This document shows, in pieces, positions 12,087 to 24,357 of a stretch of 64,000 nucleotides of DNA. Under the pieces are notes generated by a model that worked only from the letters and a program-made list of their open reading frames with translations, made no database searches and was not told the origin of the DNA. Made by a program: the position numbers and the translations under genes. The stretch lies in contig BTRK01000006.1 in NCBI GenBank assembly GCA_036245805.1, positions 55,793,257 through 55,857,256 of the forward strand, in the 5' to 3' direction. Within the stretch, counting starts at the first letter, position 1; every line of letters begins with the position of its first letter. This stretch comes from Pristionchus mayeri (taxonomy: Eukaryota > Nematoda > Chromadorea > Rhabditida > Neodiplogasteridae).

Positions 12087-15000
12087 TTAGAACATCTTGC
12101 GCGGCTTCGCGCAGAAGTCCTCCCAGGCCTGCAGGCCATCCTGCGGCTGCGGGTTGATTATGGTAGCATGATCGAGCAACGCCTCGAAGCCGACCTGAAG
12201 TTACATTACATTATTAAGCTTAATTTGGTCGCTGAGACCCCGAATTTTCTAGACCCGGAAGCTGCTCAACAATAGTTTAAACATATCAAGCAGATGGACA
12301 TATTGAACCGTGCTATAGGCCGACCGCCACGATTTCTGACCTTTGCGTTCCCGATCTCTATCGTCTGGTAATTCATTGTCTGAGCCATGAAAAGGTTCAA
12401 GAAAAATCCGAACAATCCGATTCCCATTCAGACCCTCCTCATCTCATCCCCACACTCGAACCTGTTTGAACTTCAATCGGATCTCACCAATCCAACCCCT
12501 CACTCAACTCCAACCTATTTTGCTCTCCCGGCGCGCGCATATACAATAACTTCCAGGGCGAGGGCGAAAACAGATCAGAAAGGGTTGTCATCGACTCCCC
12601 GTGGGTGTTCTTCCCCTACGTCACAATCCTGTTCTTCTGCTCCGGGAACAATGGAGTGAATCACGCTTCTTCTTCGAAGAGGAGACGGGGCTTATCACTT
12701 GGCCGAGTGTCTGTGACTCACGCGCAACACCTAGAGGGCACATGCGCAATCAAACAAAGTCGCCATCATACAATCTTCTCAAGAACTCCTGATCAAACTA
12801 TCATGAAAGTGTTGATGAATGAAGAACAGACTAAATCACACTTCACAGGATCAATTTCTGTAGTGTGTATTTCGTATGAACGCTCACTCTATTTTGAGCA
12901 GCCATGGACGGTGATGCAAGACAAAATACAATTCCCACCTTGGAGAAGTGGATACGTGCCTCGTCGTCCTTCGAGAAGATGCAGTACGAGGGCGCCCGCT
13001 TCTGTAATAAATCCAATAAGCATATTACGAAAATATGCTCCGTCCCCTGATCAATTAGAGGCCCTCGGGGTGTGTTTGTCTTACTAAGGCGAACGAAGCG
13101 CTGAACGGTTCTTCTTCCCCCAATCAGGGACAAAGAGAGTGGGGATGAGGTGAGCCCGCTGGGGACAGAGGGGGATTATCCTGAGCCGCCCTATGCGTTC
13201 AGAATACTCAATTGCTACCCAAAAGCCATTCCAGAACGGAAGGCTAAAGAACGGAGCGGGTCAAACATTGGCGACACACGGTAGAAGAACTCGCTTTGTT
13301 CTAGGGTGGACAAGGAAGCGATCCAAGGGACAATAGCAGTCACAGGGAAGGCACATCCTCGAAATGGCTAAGAATCAGGGAACATTGGGCCACGCCACCA
13401 AAGCAAGCTATTGAGAAATGTGACCTCATAGTATGCCGGTTGCGATACGTGAGATATCAGAATATTTTGAGTGAGCTATCAGTGGAATTTGGGGCTGAGC
13501 CACTCAAGCTATTGGGGGAAATGTGTGTTCAATAAACAAAGTCAGTCCCTCATTACAGTGCGAGGACTAAGGTTCTTGCTATCATATAAATTTCGTGTTC
13601 TTTGATCTTTGAACTGTATCAGTACCTCCTTGCAGACAGCTGCGGAGTGGTTGACGTCGATGAATGACTCCTCGAAGAGCCACTGCCGCTGCGGTTTGCC
13701 GTCCTCGAGCATCGACGTTGAGGTAATGAAGCAGCCTGCGAATATTTCTTGCAAAAAATCCATGAACATTTCCCGAATCTTGTTGCCCGTCCCCGTTCCT
13801 CATTTTTATTATCCTCAAATGCAACCTTCCTTCCACATATATTGCTCGAGAATATTCCTAATCGTTTTAGAACCTCAAAATAGAGAGTGAAAACAATGTG
13901 CGCACACTCGCGTACCACCAACGTTCTTTGCACCAATTGTTCCACGAAAGTGCTTGTGCCCTCTCTGGAACTAGGCCAGATCTTCCCAGAGCCCGAGCGC
14001 ATTCCCACTTTCAAGATCCAGACACATATTTCATGGCGCTCGCACTGTGCATCTGATATCTTCCTTCTAAGATGGGTATCGGCCGCGTCCCGAGGATTAC
14101 TTAACCTTCGTGTTTACATAAGATTTGATCATCGAGAGAGTGCGCCGAGTCAAAAGATGAGGGGATTCCCATTTAAATCGCATGCTCGAGCACAATTTTC
14201 ACAACCCAGGCACACACTCTTCTGCATTAGCACTTTTTCATCAGTCCTAAAAACGTCCCTCAAAATATTCAGCACACTACTACTTAGCAGGAGCAAATAT
14301 TTACCTTGTCGGTATCTGTCGGCAAAGTCACAACGGAAGTCCAGGCGGTTTAGGTCCTGCATGATGCCCTCGCCGGTGGCCTTCAGAATCGCCTCCTTCA
14401 GACACTGCAAGATAGCGGCTTCAGAATCCGTCGTCGACGTCGTCTTACCCAGTATCGGTAGAACATGATCATCTTCATGGCCTCGGTAGGCTGGCTTCTC
14501 ATCTGCTTCAGCTCTTCGACACTCGCACTCTTCGCCATGGAGTTGATGTACTCGTCGGCGGACTTGTTGTTGCCTGCAAGGTAAAATTCGAAATTCAAGC
14601 AACCCTCTCTTTCACTATACAAAATTTGCAATTAGTAGTTTGCGGCGCACTGAAAGAGTTATGTCTGGCTCTCTTAATCTGATTCTAAGGTTACGCCGGA
14701 GATGTTCTTGTAGAGATCACGATCGTGATGTTTTCACCTTCTCAAAAACTTTCGATACCTGTCAGAAAGTGTCAGATGCGATCTTAGATGAGTTATGGAA
14801 AGTAAATCAACACGTCAATGCATCTTCACTATTTTCGTTTTTCTCATCCATTGTTCGTGATAAATTTGCATGATTTTTTTTATTTTGGTTCAAAGTAAAC
14901 TCACGTTCCTTGTCTAGTCGCATAACATCAACGCCGACGCGCGGCGTGCAACTACTCGCGAACGCCACGTAGTTTCCCTGAATTGCTCATCACCATCGAC

Positions 15001-16254
15001 AACAGAATCAATTGTCATCTTCGGCAATGAGAGTACCTATTGTCCACAATCATCTCTTGACCTCGGTGCAAAAATGGTTGTTTACATGGATGAAATGCCA
15101 TTGAATGGCAATATACTTCAACAACATACAACATGCAACATCGAAGTATTCGAATCTCTACCCTCCAGAAGGTCCCAATGACTGATTTCGGGATAAATGT
15201 GTATCTGGCAACTAGAATTAGAGAAAAGCGGAATGTGAACCCTCTCCCTCGAAGTTTCCCTCGTGTATGTCATTTGTCGGGAATAATCTGAATCTGTCAA
15301 CGTACTTGATGCGAGATATTGATGCCGAAGTGGGCATTTTCGGGCGTGACCGTGTACGGTTTGCCCCTTTCCGTCCTTCCAAACGTGATCTCGTCCCATT
15401 CGCAGTTCGTAAACTGCAAGTGCCACTTGAAATTTCATGGTTTTCGCCAAATACACGGTCAATTCGAGCAGCAAAGACGAAATCTCGTTTCTGCGTGTTA
15501 TCGACACCTAGATCTCGGGGAGAAAAAGCCTTCTGCTATCACCGCGGTCCGATCTCCCTGGCCGCCGCATTAAGTGGGATCCCCTTGTTCACCCAACAAA
15601 ACGAGTGAAAAGGGGTGTGCTCGAGCACATGTTTTCCCCACCCAGCTATGACAAACATCAGTTTGTATGACTAATTGGGGCGGCGGTTGTAATTACCTAA
15701 TTGTAATCACCCAGTTGTGTAATAACAATTGCATTCGTATCAGTTCAGTATCTAGCATAGATAAAATAGTTAAAAACTAAAAAAACTACCTTTCTGACTC
15801 CTTCCCTCAGCAGGAGGCGGCCGTAAAGGGCGGCTAGAGCGTCCTCCTTATGCCTCATCTTGGTCAGCTTATCGAATTCCTCCTGTGTGATGCACTGAAC
15901 TCCCTTCCGGAACAGCTTCTCCAGCTGAACATTGATGTTTTACGCGTGTTCTGGTCTGTGATCCAGACAATTCTACGAATTACATCTAAGTAGAGCGATT
16001 TTTGTTGCCCTATTTGGCATTCCATGCGTAAGTGCGCAACTGTGTACAGAGAACTATTAGGCGAGCACCGGTGGTCTACTCGTTATATTTCTACTCTGGT
16101 TGATGGCCAAATAAGGATACACATAGTAGCTCACGTTGGAGTTCTCGAAGGCATGTGATAGACTGACGGCCCATCGGGAGCATTTGCAGTGCTCGCTGAA
16201 ATGAGAGAGGAATGATTTGTGATCGGGAATGTTGTGCCGGCGGGAGGTCACCAT
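12087..16254 (-). CDS. 4'-phosphopantetheinyl transferase, AASDHPPT type
   Basis: Nine exons: 16254-16135, 15924-15790, 15413-15306, 14977-14905, 14573-14449, 14404-14305, 13735-13626, 13001-12939 and 12194-12087. They total 942 nt, 313 aa, close to the roughly 309 aa I recall for human AASDHPPT. The enzyme transfers the phosphopantetheine arm of CoA to a Ser on carrier domains (fatty acid synthase ACP, aminoadipate semialdehyde dehydrogenase, mitochondrial ACP). The Sfp-type signatures are present: FGINISHQ ending at residue 121, VGVDVM with Mg-binding Asp138, and WCLKEAILK with Trp187, Lys190, Glu191 and Lys195. The N-terminal SRWAVS and DALAALYGRLLLR segments and the C-terminal QRQWLFEESFID segment match the animal family in order. 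Nothing is missing, so it is probably active and cytosolic. The intron inside the WxxKE motif (14405-14448) is 44 bp. It is probably the single housekeeping PPTase of this animal; that is inference. Confidence 0.93.
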
Positions 16255-17591
16255 CCTAGACTACGGCAACCCTTAAGGGGCGTGAAAAGGGCACAAACTT
16301 GAATCGATAGCAGCGAACGAACCTGTGCGTGACAGTCATTGCAGGTTGGAGTGAGAGGGAGGAGGAATTGCGAGCGAGCGAGAGAGTGGAGAGAATGGAG
16401 TAGGGGGGAAGGAATGAATGGAGGCCGAGCAAGAAGGAGATGGAGATGAGAGATAGAGGCAGGGTTAGCCCCCTCTCACTTGCAGAGAATAAGCCAAGGC
16501 CGTAGGAGCGATCCCGCGCCGATTGGGGTCAGAGAGGGAATGAGTAGATGACTGGTAGGTTTTAGAACGAACACGGGTACACGGACCGCTCTCTGCCGTT
16601 TTTGTGCTCTTGGAGGTTGTGCTCTAATGGGTGCTCTAATGAGTACCGTCTAGAGTGGGCCGACACAATGTCGCCTGTATGCCGGACGATGTTGTGTTAG
16701 TGATAAGGCGAGTATGTGGTTATCACGTAGTTGGGAAACAACACCATACTATGATGTGTGCATTGTCTTCGATTGGATTTTCATCAACTTATGTTCATTC
16801 GTCGTCTTTCGAAAGTGATACGACAATTGTCAACGATCATAGCGTGCAACTCTTTTGAATAATACATCTGACTGGCTCTGGTAACGATGAGTGACGTAGA
16901 TACAATAGATTAACTATAAGACTAGAACATAGGCTAGAGAATACAACACGAGTAGAGAGAGTGGACAACTTTGTGAGATTGCGGATAAGCTGCTTATTGA
17001 TTGATACGCCAGAGATCTTACAGCAACCTTACAATACGTAGAGAGGAGAGAGCTTTAACTGATACAATCGAGATGCAACTAAGTTGTTCCGATGATTTGT
17101 TGAGCGTTTTTAGCTCTAATTTTTGTACAGATTTGATGTAGCAAGCGAGGAAATTTGGCAGAAATGCGGAGGAGAAGCGACAACACAGCCAAGAAAGATC
17201 GGGGGGCTATCGGAGAGGCATTCGATTCGGCACGGTGGAGCTGCGATAGGGAGGATATCGAGAAAGTTCCTAGTGGAGATTTGTTCGTTAATGGCCCTCG
17301 ACAGTGATACCAGACGGAGAGAGAGGGAAAGAGGGCGAGCGTGAGGGGAGGGAGATGGGATGAAAGATCCAGCGTACGGCAATCAGTGTACTCGATTGGG
17401 GGAACAGAGGGAGGATGAGTAAGAATAGTCAGGAGGGTACGATGAACGAGTATGTGGTGGGATGGGATGGAGTCGAACCCGAGTTGAAAACAAAGAGTGG
17501 GGAAAGGATAGCGAGTAGATGATGAAACACTGCGTTGAACTGTGCAAGGGGGCGCGTAACTAATGGCAGCTAGGGGCTTCTAAGTGCGTCT
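16255..17591. other. Intergenic region between PPTase and sek-1
   Basis: About 1.3 kb. Purine-rich stretches lie near 16350-16480 and 17290-17360. I see no coding exon, RNA gene or clear promoter element. A B-box-like GGGTTCGACTCC on the minus strand near 17475 has no paired T-stem. Confidence 0.5.
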
Positions 17592-20500
17592 TCATCTCGT
17601 CGCCGGAGGGTCGCTCAGCTCGAGAATCTGCAAATCTTCAATAAAGCCGGGTATGTTTCTTCAATTTACAGAACATTGGTCATCTTCTGCTTAAAAATAT
17701 CGCCATTAAACGGTTTAACATTTATCTCTTCAGAACTATTCTACTAAGTCTGGAGGAAGTGACAAGCGAAGTATTATTTCCCCACTTCATGGTTGATAGA
17801 AGAGGAGCCGAATTTTGGAATGCACTAGCATAATTATTTCATTATGATAGCGAAACGTACGCTTCTGACGTATCCGCTCATGCTGAAGTCGGGCGCTCGA
17901 TGTCGTGCCTGCTCGAGGAACGGATTCGCCAGCAGCTCCGGATACTTCGGCCGGTTATTGTAGTTCTTTTCCAAACTGCAAGGGAACGATGTTGACGCTA
18001 TATCTGGTTGTACAAAATAATGACAATTCTCTAGAGATATTTATAAATGTCGTCCTCCACTGAGTCCCCTCATGATTCGGCCGAACTTTGTGCATGACCT
18101 TTTTGAAAAATTCATCTAAATATCCTCTAGATGGATGATGTTTGAAAATGCAAGACAAAAGATCCAGCATACTGACCATCGGTTGACGAAGTTGTTGAGC
18201 TGTTCGCTGAATCCATCAGGTAATCGAGGAGAGGGAGTGCCAACAACCTACAAGGTAAATTTGAAAATTCTGGTTATGATCTCTTCATTTGCATTATTCA
18301 CTTATTGACTAAATAGCGTGCGACAAACGATAACACAGTTATTTTACACACTGTCTAATCCGTTTCTCGAACGAGGCATCAAGGTAACAAGGTAGTCTAC
18401 AAGGCAATTAATTGTTGCAGTGTCGTAACTGTACATTTTTGCGCGACCACAGGTACGTGCTCTTTTTCGTTAATTGGGAATGATATTTTCAGTTCATTTT
18501 CGATATTTCCAAGAATCGTATTGATCTTTATCATTCTCATTGCACCTTCTTTACACTCAGAATTCAACGAAAGACTAAGGATTCAACGAAAGATCAACTA
18601 CACAATCGCCAATACGTACATTCGTTGAATTTCGACCCCAATTGCGCAAAGTACATGTTTGTGTGCAGGAGTAAGACGTAGTACATAGTCTGCGTTGCAT
18701 GGTAGGGGACCAACAGACTAACACTATTTTTCGAAAATATCTATCCGGAAAAAAAATTTCACTGAATTATTAGCCAAAATCTTTACTGACCTGCTTCAAT
18801 TGTTCAAATGGAGTCTTCCACCTCGAGTATGGATGGGTGCCGGTTGCAACTTCAATCTGAAAAAAATCGCATTTTATTTATCTAACACATTGCAAGCGCA
18901 TTCTGGATAACTAATTGATACTTTCCACTTTTGCCTCAAAGATTAAGGAATATTTCAGTGGCTGACACTTACCATGGTTATTCCTAGACTCCAGACATCG
19001 GCTCGGACGTCGTAGGCCATTTTGGCGTCGCCGTCGATGCGCTCCGGCGGCATGTACGGTTTGCAGCCGGCGGAAACCTAAATAAATTCATATTTTTATA
19101 TAATTTTATTAATTTTATATTTTGTATTGTTTTTCGCTATTATTCATTCCTTCTCAATCAATCAACGGTCTTCAACCGTCTTTCCATCGATCTCTTCATA
19201 TGTAGACAGGGGTGCCCACCTGTCCTATTTGTAACGTAATATCACCCCAAATGTATGTAAATTGCCGTATCGTTACTAATACTAGCAAGTATTACAAGTT
19301 CTCTATGTTATACTAGTAAGCATTACGTGTTTCAATATCATACTTGCATGCATTATGTAATATTCCGTTCCGTCAGTATTTATTCAGTTCCGTTGTAACA
19401 CTTTCTTTATTTATGTACAGTCTTCGACTGTACTCAAGTATTTATTTAAATTTCTTTACTGGCCCAAAAGTCTAGTTTTTTTGGCTTTCTTTTAGATGTT
19501 GTTTCTATTATAATTGTTTAATTCGTGTGCAAACCCATTATAAAGCCACTTATTTATATTTTTCCCTATATTTAAGTTCTATTTAGGCTGGGGAAGCGGT
19601 TTTAGGGTACCTTTTGCATTTCCTTACTGCTTTTCGTCTTTAATTCATTCCTTTCGCGTCTCTCATGACTTTCTTATTATTTTCTATTTACATTACTTGT
19701 TTCTTCATGGATTAGAGCATCTTTCGTGGAACTCTAGCTCTTTACTCAAGACATCCTTCGTGGAATCTCGAACGATCAGAGACATCCTTTGTGGAATCTC
19801 TGGGTGGAACATCCTTTGTGGAATTTCACGTACGGCTAGTGCGCCCTACTATCTTCCGGTCTGAACTGAGTTTGGTGCTCGGGGAGGAGTGAGATAGGAG
19901 GTGTCGTATCTAGTTTGTGGGGATCAGCCCTGTTTCCCGATTTTTAACTGAGTCTGGGGGAAGCGGGTGCCACTGATTCTCTACACATATACCCAATTCT
20001 CTATTCCTATGCAGTTTTCCTATCAACGAACCGTCTTCGCAACGCTGTTCGTCAGGTGTCCCGAGATGCCAAAATCGCAGATTTTCAGCTGGCCTCCGGA
20101 GTTGAGCAGAATATTGGACGGCTTGATGTCACGATGCATCAAATTCATCTGCTCCTTCATGAAGTTCAGACCCTCGACCACCTGCAAAATTCGATATCAG
20201 AAGTTCAAAAGTGTGTTTTTGGGAAAAGATTGGTTGCGAATTCCTCTTCATTCCATGGCTTTCGCCTCTTCTTTTGTTCTTTCTCTCCCTTCCCCCCGAT
20301 TCATTTCCATCCACTCTTCTAGCGACGATATTGGATGGAGAAGAAAAAGGGAAGAAATTGGTTTGATGGACAGGCTTCCACGAGAAAAATAGGCAGTAAA
20401 TTTCGGAAGCGCCTAATGCGGAACCAATATTTAAAATATTTTCCGAGAAACCCGCATAATTAGTACGCTGAAAACGCATAGACAAAAGTGAAGACACTAT

Positions 20501-23500
20501 TTGTAATACGCAAAACGCTGTTCGACTGATTTCAGAGTACTTTCTCAATAATTGTGAGTATCTCACCGAAAGCCCGAGTTTGGCGAGAAAGTACTCGGGA
20601 ATTGGGATTTTGTGAAAGAACGCCCGCCGGTAGAATTTGTCCAGTGAGATGTCCATCACCTCAAAGGCACTAATTATCAATTTTCTTTGCTTGAAATTTG
20701 ATCTTTGAACTCACCTCCATGCACAACCAGACGTCCCCGTCTCTGTACATGGCACCGTAGAACCGGACCATCTGCAATTGACACTCATTCATCATCGATA
20801 GTTACTACCTTTTCTCCCATTTCAGTTTGCGCTTGTTATCAGATTGCATAAAGAGTTCGACCAATTCCATTGACCGTTAAGTAGCTTAGAAGGCGAGAAA
20901 GCACTAGCGACTACTGCCTCGCAGAGGCTACCATTATATCGGCTTCGCTTTTTGCCGAAGCGGAAACAAAATTATATGTGCAGTGGTGAGAAGCGAAAGA
21001 GGAGCTTGCAGGTTAAGAAACATCAGAGCAAAAACAAATTTTGACGTTTATTAATCTGAGAAACCGTGACTATCTCGCTATTTTTAAGAAAACATCAACA
21101 TCATTAGAAGTTGGCTAGATTTGCCTAGTTTCAAAAGCATCACAGAGCATCACAGGCTAATATCAGCAAATTTTTATCCATTGCATAACTGAGTTAGAGT
21201 TTAGAGTTTATTTTTATCCATTGCATAACTGAGTTCATAACTGAGTTTCATTTCCATTCCTTGTTAGTCGTCGCGAGCGGTCCCTCTCCCATTTCGCTCT
21301 GATTTGGAGTGGTTTCCCCTAATACCCCTCGCTTCCGCCTTCGACTCATCAAGAAAGGAATCCCCATCCAAGCCGGAGTGGTCACCGTGTGATGGGTATG
21401 ACCTACTAAGATGTTTGGTTCTTCATAATCTAGGCTCGATCATCTCGTTGAAAGATTGATCATCGAGTCTGGAGGATTCGAGCAGAGAAGATTCTAGAAC
21501 ACGCAAGGCTTTGTTTACGGCCTATAGTGAGATTCTACCTATGCAATGCAATCCAACATCCTCTCACAAGCACACCGCAAATGACCATCTTGAAATGAGA
21601 AGAACGACCTTTTTTGGCCCCACATCTTGATCTGCGCCCAGAAAGCGACAACAGATAAATATTGTATTGTATTGTATTGTATAACTGAGTAGTAAAGATA
21701 TGAGTGTCTTGAGCTATCGTAATAAGTTTGCTATCATTGTGCAAGATTTCAAACGATATGTTTCCGGTTCTAACGTATCCCTGCAATCTTGCACAATAAT
21801 AAAGTCTCTAGGGCCTGCTCGCTAATGACCAGAGTTTCCTGCATACTTACATTGCTACCAAACACCAAACATCAATGCATTCAGAAGTTGGTAAGATTTG
21901 CACAGTTTTTTTAGTTTCAATAGGCTCCACAGAAGTTACGCATCGCTTACTAACTCTAGCAGCATTATGTTTTGCCACCTCTGCATAACGAAAGATTAGC
22001 GAGGGTCTTCAGTTAAATTGATGAGCCTGCTACCGTAACCGTGTTACGGTAACGGTGCTACAGTAACCCTGCTCACCTGCGGACAGCAGTCGCTCTTCAT
22101 GCACGCGTGCAGCTCTACGAGCATCCGCTTCTGCGATTCGTCGTTGACCTCAGAGTTTATCCTCTGAAATATGTTATTTCTGGCAAAATTTTGTTTGCAG
22201 GTCTAAAATCAGCGGAGTATGCACTTTTTCAATGATAGATTGATTTTTTCAAGCAACCGGAATGTAGAGGTCGTCAATCAAGCAATCCGTAAACACATGA
22301 ATTAGGTAAGTTGATAAGCGCGTCTGCCTACGAAAGCCTTTCCATTAGGAATCACCTCAATCCTCGATTAAATGATGTTTGAGATATCTAGAGATCAAGC
22401 TGCCTAACTTTACCATACTTTGAATCAATTGCTAAGTGGTTCTTTAACTTTTTATCGGGTTTCATCAATTTGTGAGAGATATGGGAACACACCGCGGTCT
22501 CTCTCGCTTCATCTTCTAGTCCATCTGCGGAAGGTCAACCCAAGAAGATCCTATCTGTCTTTGCAATCTTTGCGTCTCCCTACCTTCCCATAGTTCAGGC
22601 ACTTTCTTGCATCAAAGAACCCTCAAGAGAGCCATTTTCCTTATCTGAAGAATAATGACCTGGTTGTTTAAAATATCCTCAACGGCCGCTTGGGAGCGGA
22701 GAAACCAATTATTCGAGTGGTTTTTCGCTGCTGAATTGCATTGAGGAGGAAGGGGAAGCTCAATGAAGCTGATTACGAGAAGGAGGAAATCCGTCTTTGC
22801 TCCTTTTCAGGCTAATGCATCGCATGTGTACCCTGGAGGCCTAATTGTGTTGCGAAAATCGAAAAGTTAAATTAATTCAAGTAAGGAGAAGCCCGTGAGT
22901 TTTATGAGATATTTTCATTTCAAATTGTGAATCTTACTTTGACAGCCATGATGACTCCGGTCGGTTGGTGGATCATCGATTCGACTACACCGTATGCGCC
23001 CCTGCCCAACTCGGCGATCTTGACCAGCTCAGTCGCCTTGATCTCGAACTCGGGATCCTCGTCGTTGAGCCTGACATCAAATTGAATAAGTGGATTTGTT
23101 TCTGGCCGTAACATCACGTTCAATGCACTTTCATATTTCTAGGCACTGATGGAACCATTGCTAAGCCTCCATTCATTTTCTATGAAATCTCGGATAGAGT
23201 GTTGTCCTTGTTCTTAGATATTCAACCTCTAGTTTGCCCGACGGGCTTCTAACTCCGTGCACTCATTGAGCGCATTCGCTGATGCGAAAAGGAAGAAGTC
23301 TTTCACCGGAGATGTCGAGTCTCTTCCTCCACTTTTCATTTTCTAAGTGATGCTGACGCATCGCTATGGCTACATTAGCGGAGTCCTATTTACGGATCTG
23401 GTAAACGTGTTGCTAAAAATATCTTGTTTATGTTGGCTTTTCGTTGATATTTTGTCGTTTTATGGGTTGGTTCCCAGTATGATAAAGAAAATAAAAGAAC

Positions 23501-23690
23501 AATAACAAAATTATTTTGAATAAATTATAAACATCAACTGGTCAACTTCTCTAGATAGTGAACTTCTTCTTTATCTTTTTCAGACACAATGAATGAAGAA
23601 ACCTTACCTGATCGTGCACTTGTCATCGAGGTCGAGCGTTGGCACTTCCTCTGCAGGAGGCATCGCGATCTTCCCCGGGCGACGCTTCAT
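17592..23690 (-). CDS. sek-1: MAP kinase kinase, SEK-1 / MKK3-MKK6 orthologue
   Basis: Eleven exons: 23690-23608, 23070-22938, 22163-22077, 20771-20715, 20659-20567, 20181-20032, 19077-18973, 18856-18791, 18247-18177, 17975-17861 and 17627-17592. They total 996 nt, 331 aa, all in frame. It is a dual-specificity kinase that phosphorylates p38-type MAPKs; in nematodes SEK-1 acts between NSY-1 and PMK-1 in immunity. Visible features: basic N-terminus [12 protein letters not shown] resembling a MAPK docking site, glycine loop GRGAYGV (50-56), catalytic Lys72, HRDIKPSN (167-174), DFG (187-189), and activation-loop Ser197 and Thr201 in the S-V-A-K-T context typical of MKK3/6. The [16 protein letters not shown] segment and C-terminal NRPKYPELL are strongly SEK-1-like. 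The first exon starts GA-ATG right after a TTGCAG acceptor at 23693, so the transcript may be trans-spliced there; an additional upstream coding exon cannot be excluded. All catalytic residues are intact. Confidence 0.93.
19078..20031. repeat. Large sek-1 intron with a degenerate short tandem repeat
   Basis: This 954-bp intron splits the kinase activation loop, between Thr201 and Val202. Around 19705-19830 a motif close to CATCCTTYGTGGAATCTC occurs four times at about 35-bp spacing with variable spacers. The rest is AT-rich and looks like decayed repeat DNA. No ORF of interest. Confidence 0.5.
21160..21690. repeat. Repeat cluster in sek-1 intron, ending in (TATTG)n
   Basis: A 23-bp unit beginning TTTTTATCCATTGCATAAC occurs at about 21172 and again at about 21209. 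A segment at 21246-21290 resembles 3967-4010 in another gene. The stretch ends in a pentanucleotide microsatellite TATTG repeated at about 21661-21682. Non-LTR retroposon tails often look like this, but no reverse transcriptase is visible, so the class is uncertain. Confidence 0.45.
22027..22056. repeat. Short perfect hairpin built from CTACCGTAA / TTACGGTA units
   Basis: Within a sek-1 intron, just outside exon 3, the bases CTACCGTAACCGTG are followed by TTACGGTAACGGT. These pair as a short stem. The octamer CTACCGTA or its complement recurs across the window. Confidence 0.6.
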
Positions 23691-24311
23691 TCCTGCAATA
23701 TGTTAACTTTAATAAATGCAGTATACTATTTTGAATACATTTTAAGTCGAGCTGTCGTCGGAAATCCGTTTCATACCCACTTCACTAGGCAACATTGCTC
23801 AATGCAACTTCCCTGGGAATAAATTATGACTTACCTAATGAATGAATGAATGTTTATCTGGGTGGGTAAATGACCACTGAATGCTCGAAACTCAGAGATC
23901 AGTAATGCCTAATCGACTCATATGCGTCTTCTCAGACGTGTTCACAGTGTTGCATCGGATTATGAATGCAATTGGGGGAGCGTCGCCTCCGTTCCATTCC
24001 TACACTTTCACGCTTTGTCCGCCCATACAATAGAAGCGTGACCTCCCTCTGCTCTGACAATTCCACTGTGATTCAGCGAGTGCACACGAAATCAATCGCC
24101 CGCCCCCGCATTTTTATAGATATAGGATATATAGGTTTATAGCGGCATGAGTATATCCCCTCTCGCACACGCGAGCTCTTCCCATGACCTCTCTCTCTCT
24201 CTCTCTCTACTCTTCCCATACACCGCTGCTGCATTACGGGGGAGGGAGGCAGACTCTCTCTCATTTTCATGTGCTCTCTCGTCCAAATGAGGGAGTGTGT
24301 CTATCTCACGG

Positions 24312-24357
<46 letters not shown>

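Noticed and set aside
13887..14468. 193-codon plus-strand ORF overlapping the PPTase gene
   Set aside because: It is antisense to well-supported PPTase exons with intact catalytic motifs.
17466..17485. Minus-strand GGGTTCGACTCC resembling a tRNA T-loop
   Set aside because: The T-stem does not pair and no acceptor or anticodon arm is present.
20129..20680. 183-codon minus-strand ORF spanning a sek-1 intron
   Set aside because: Only its 5' third is kinase exon; the remainder reads through the intron between exons 5 and 6, which splices cleanly.
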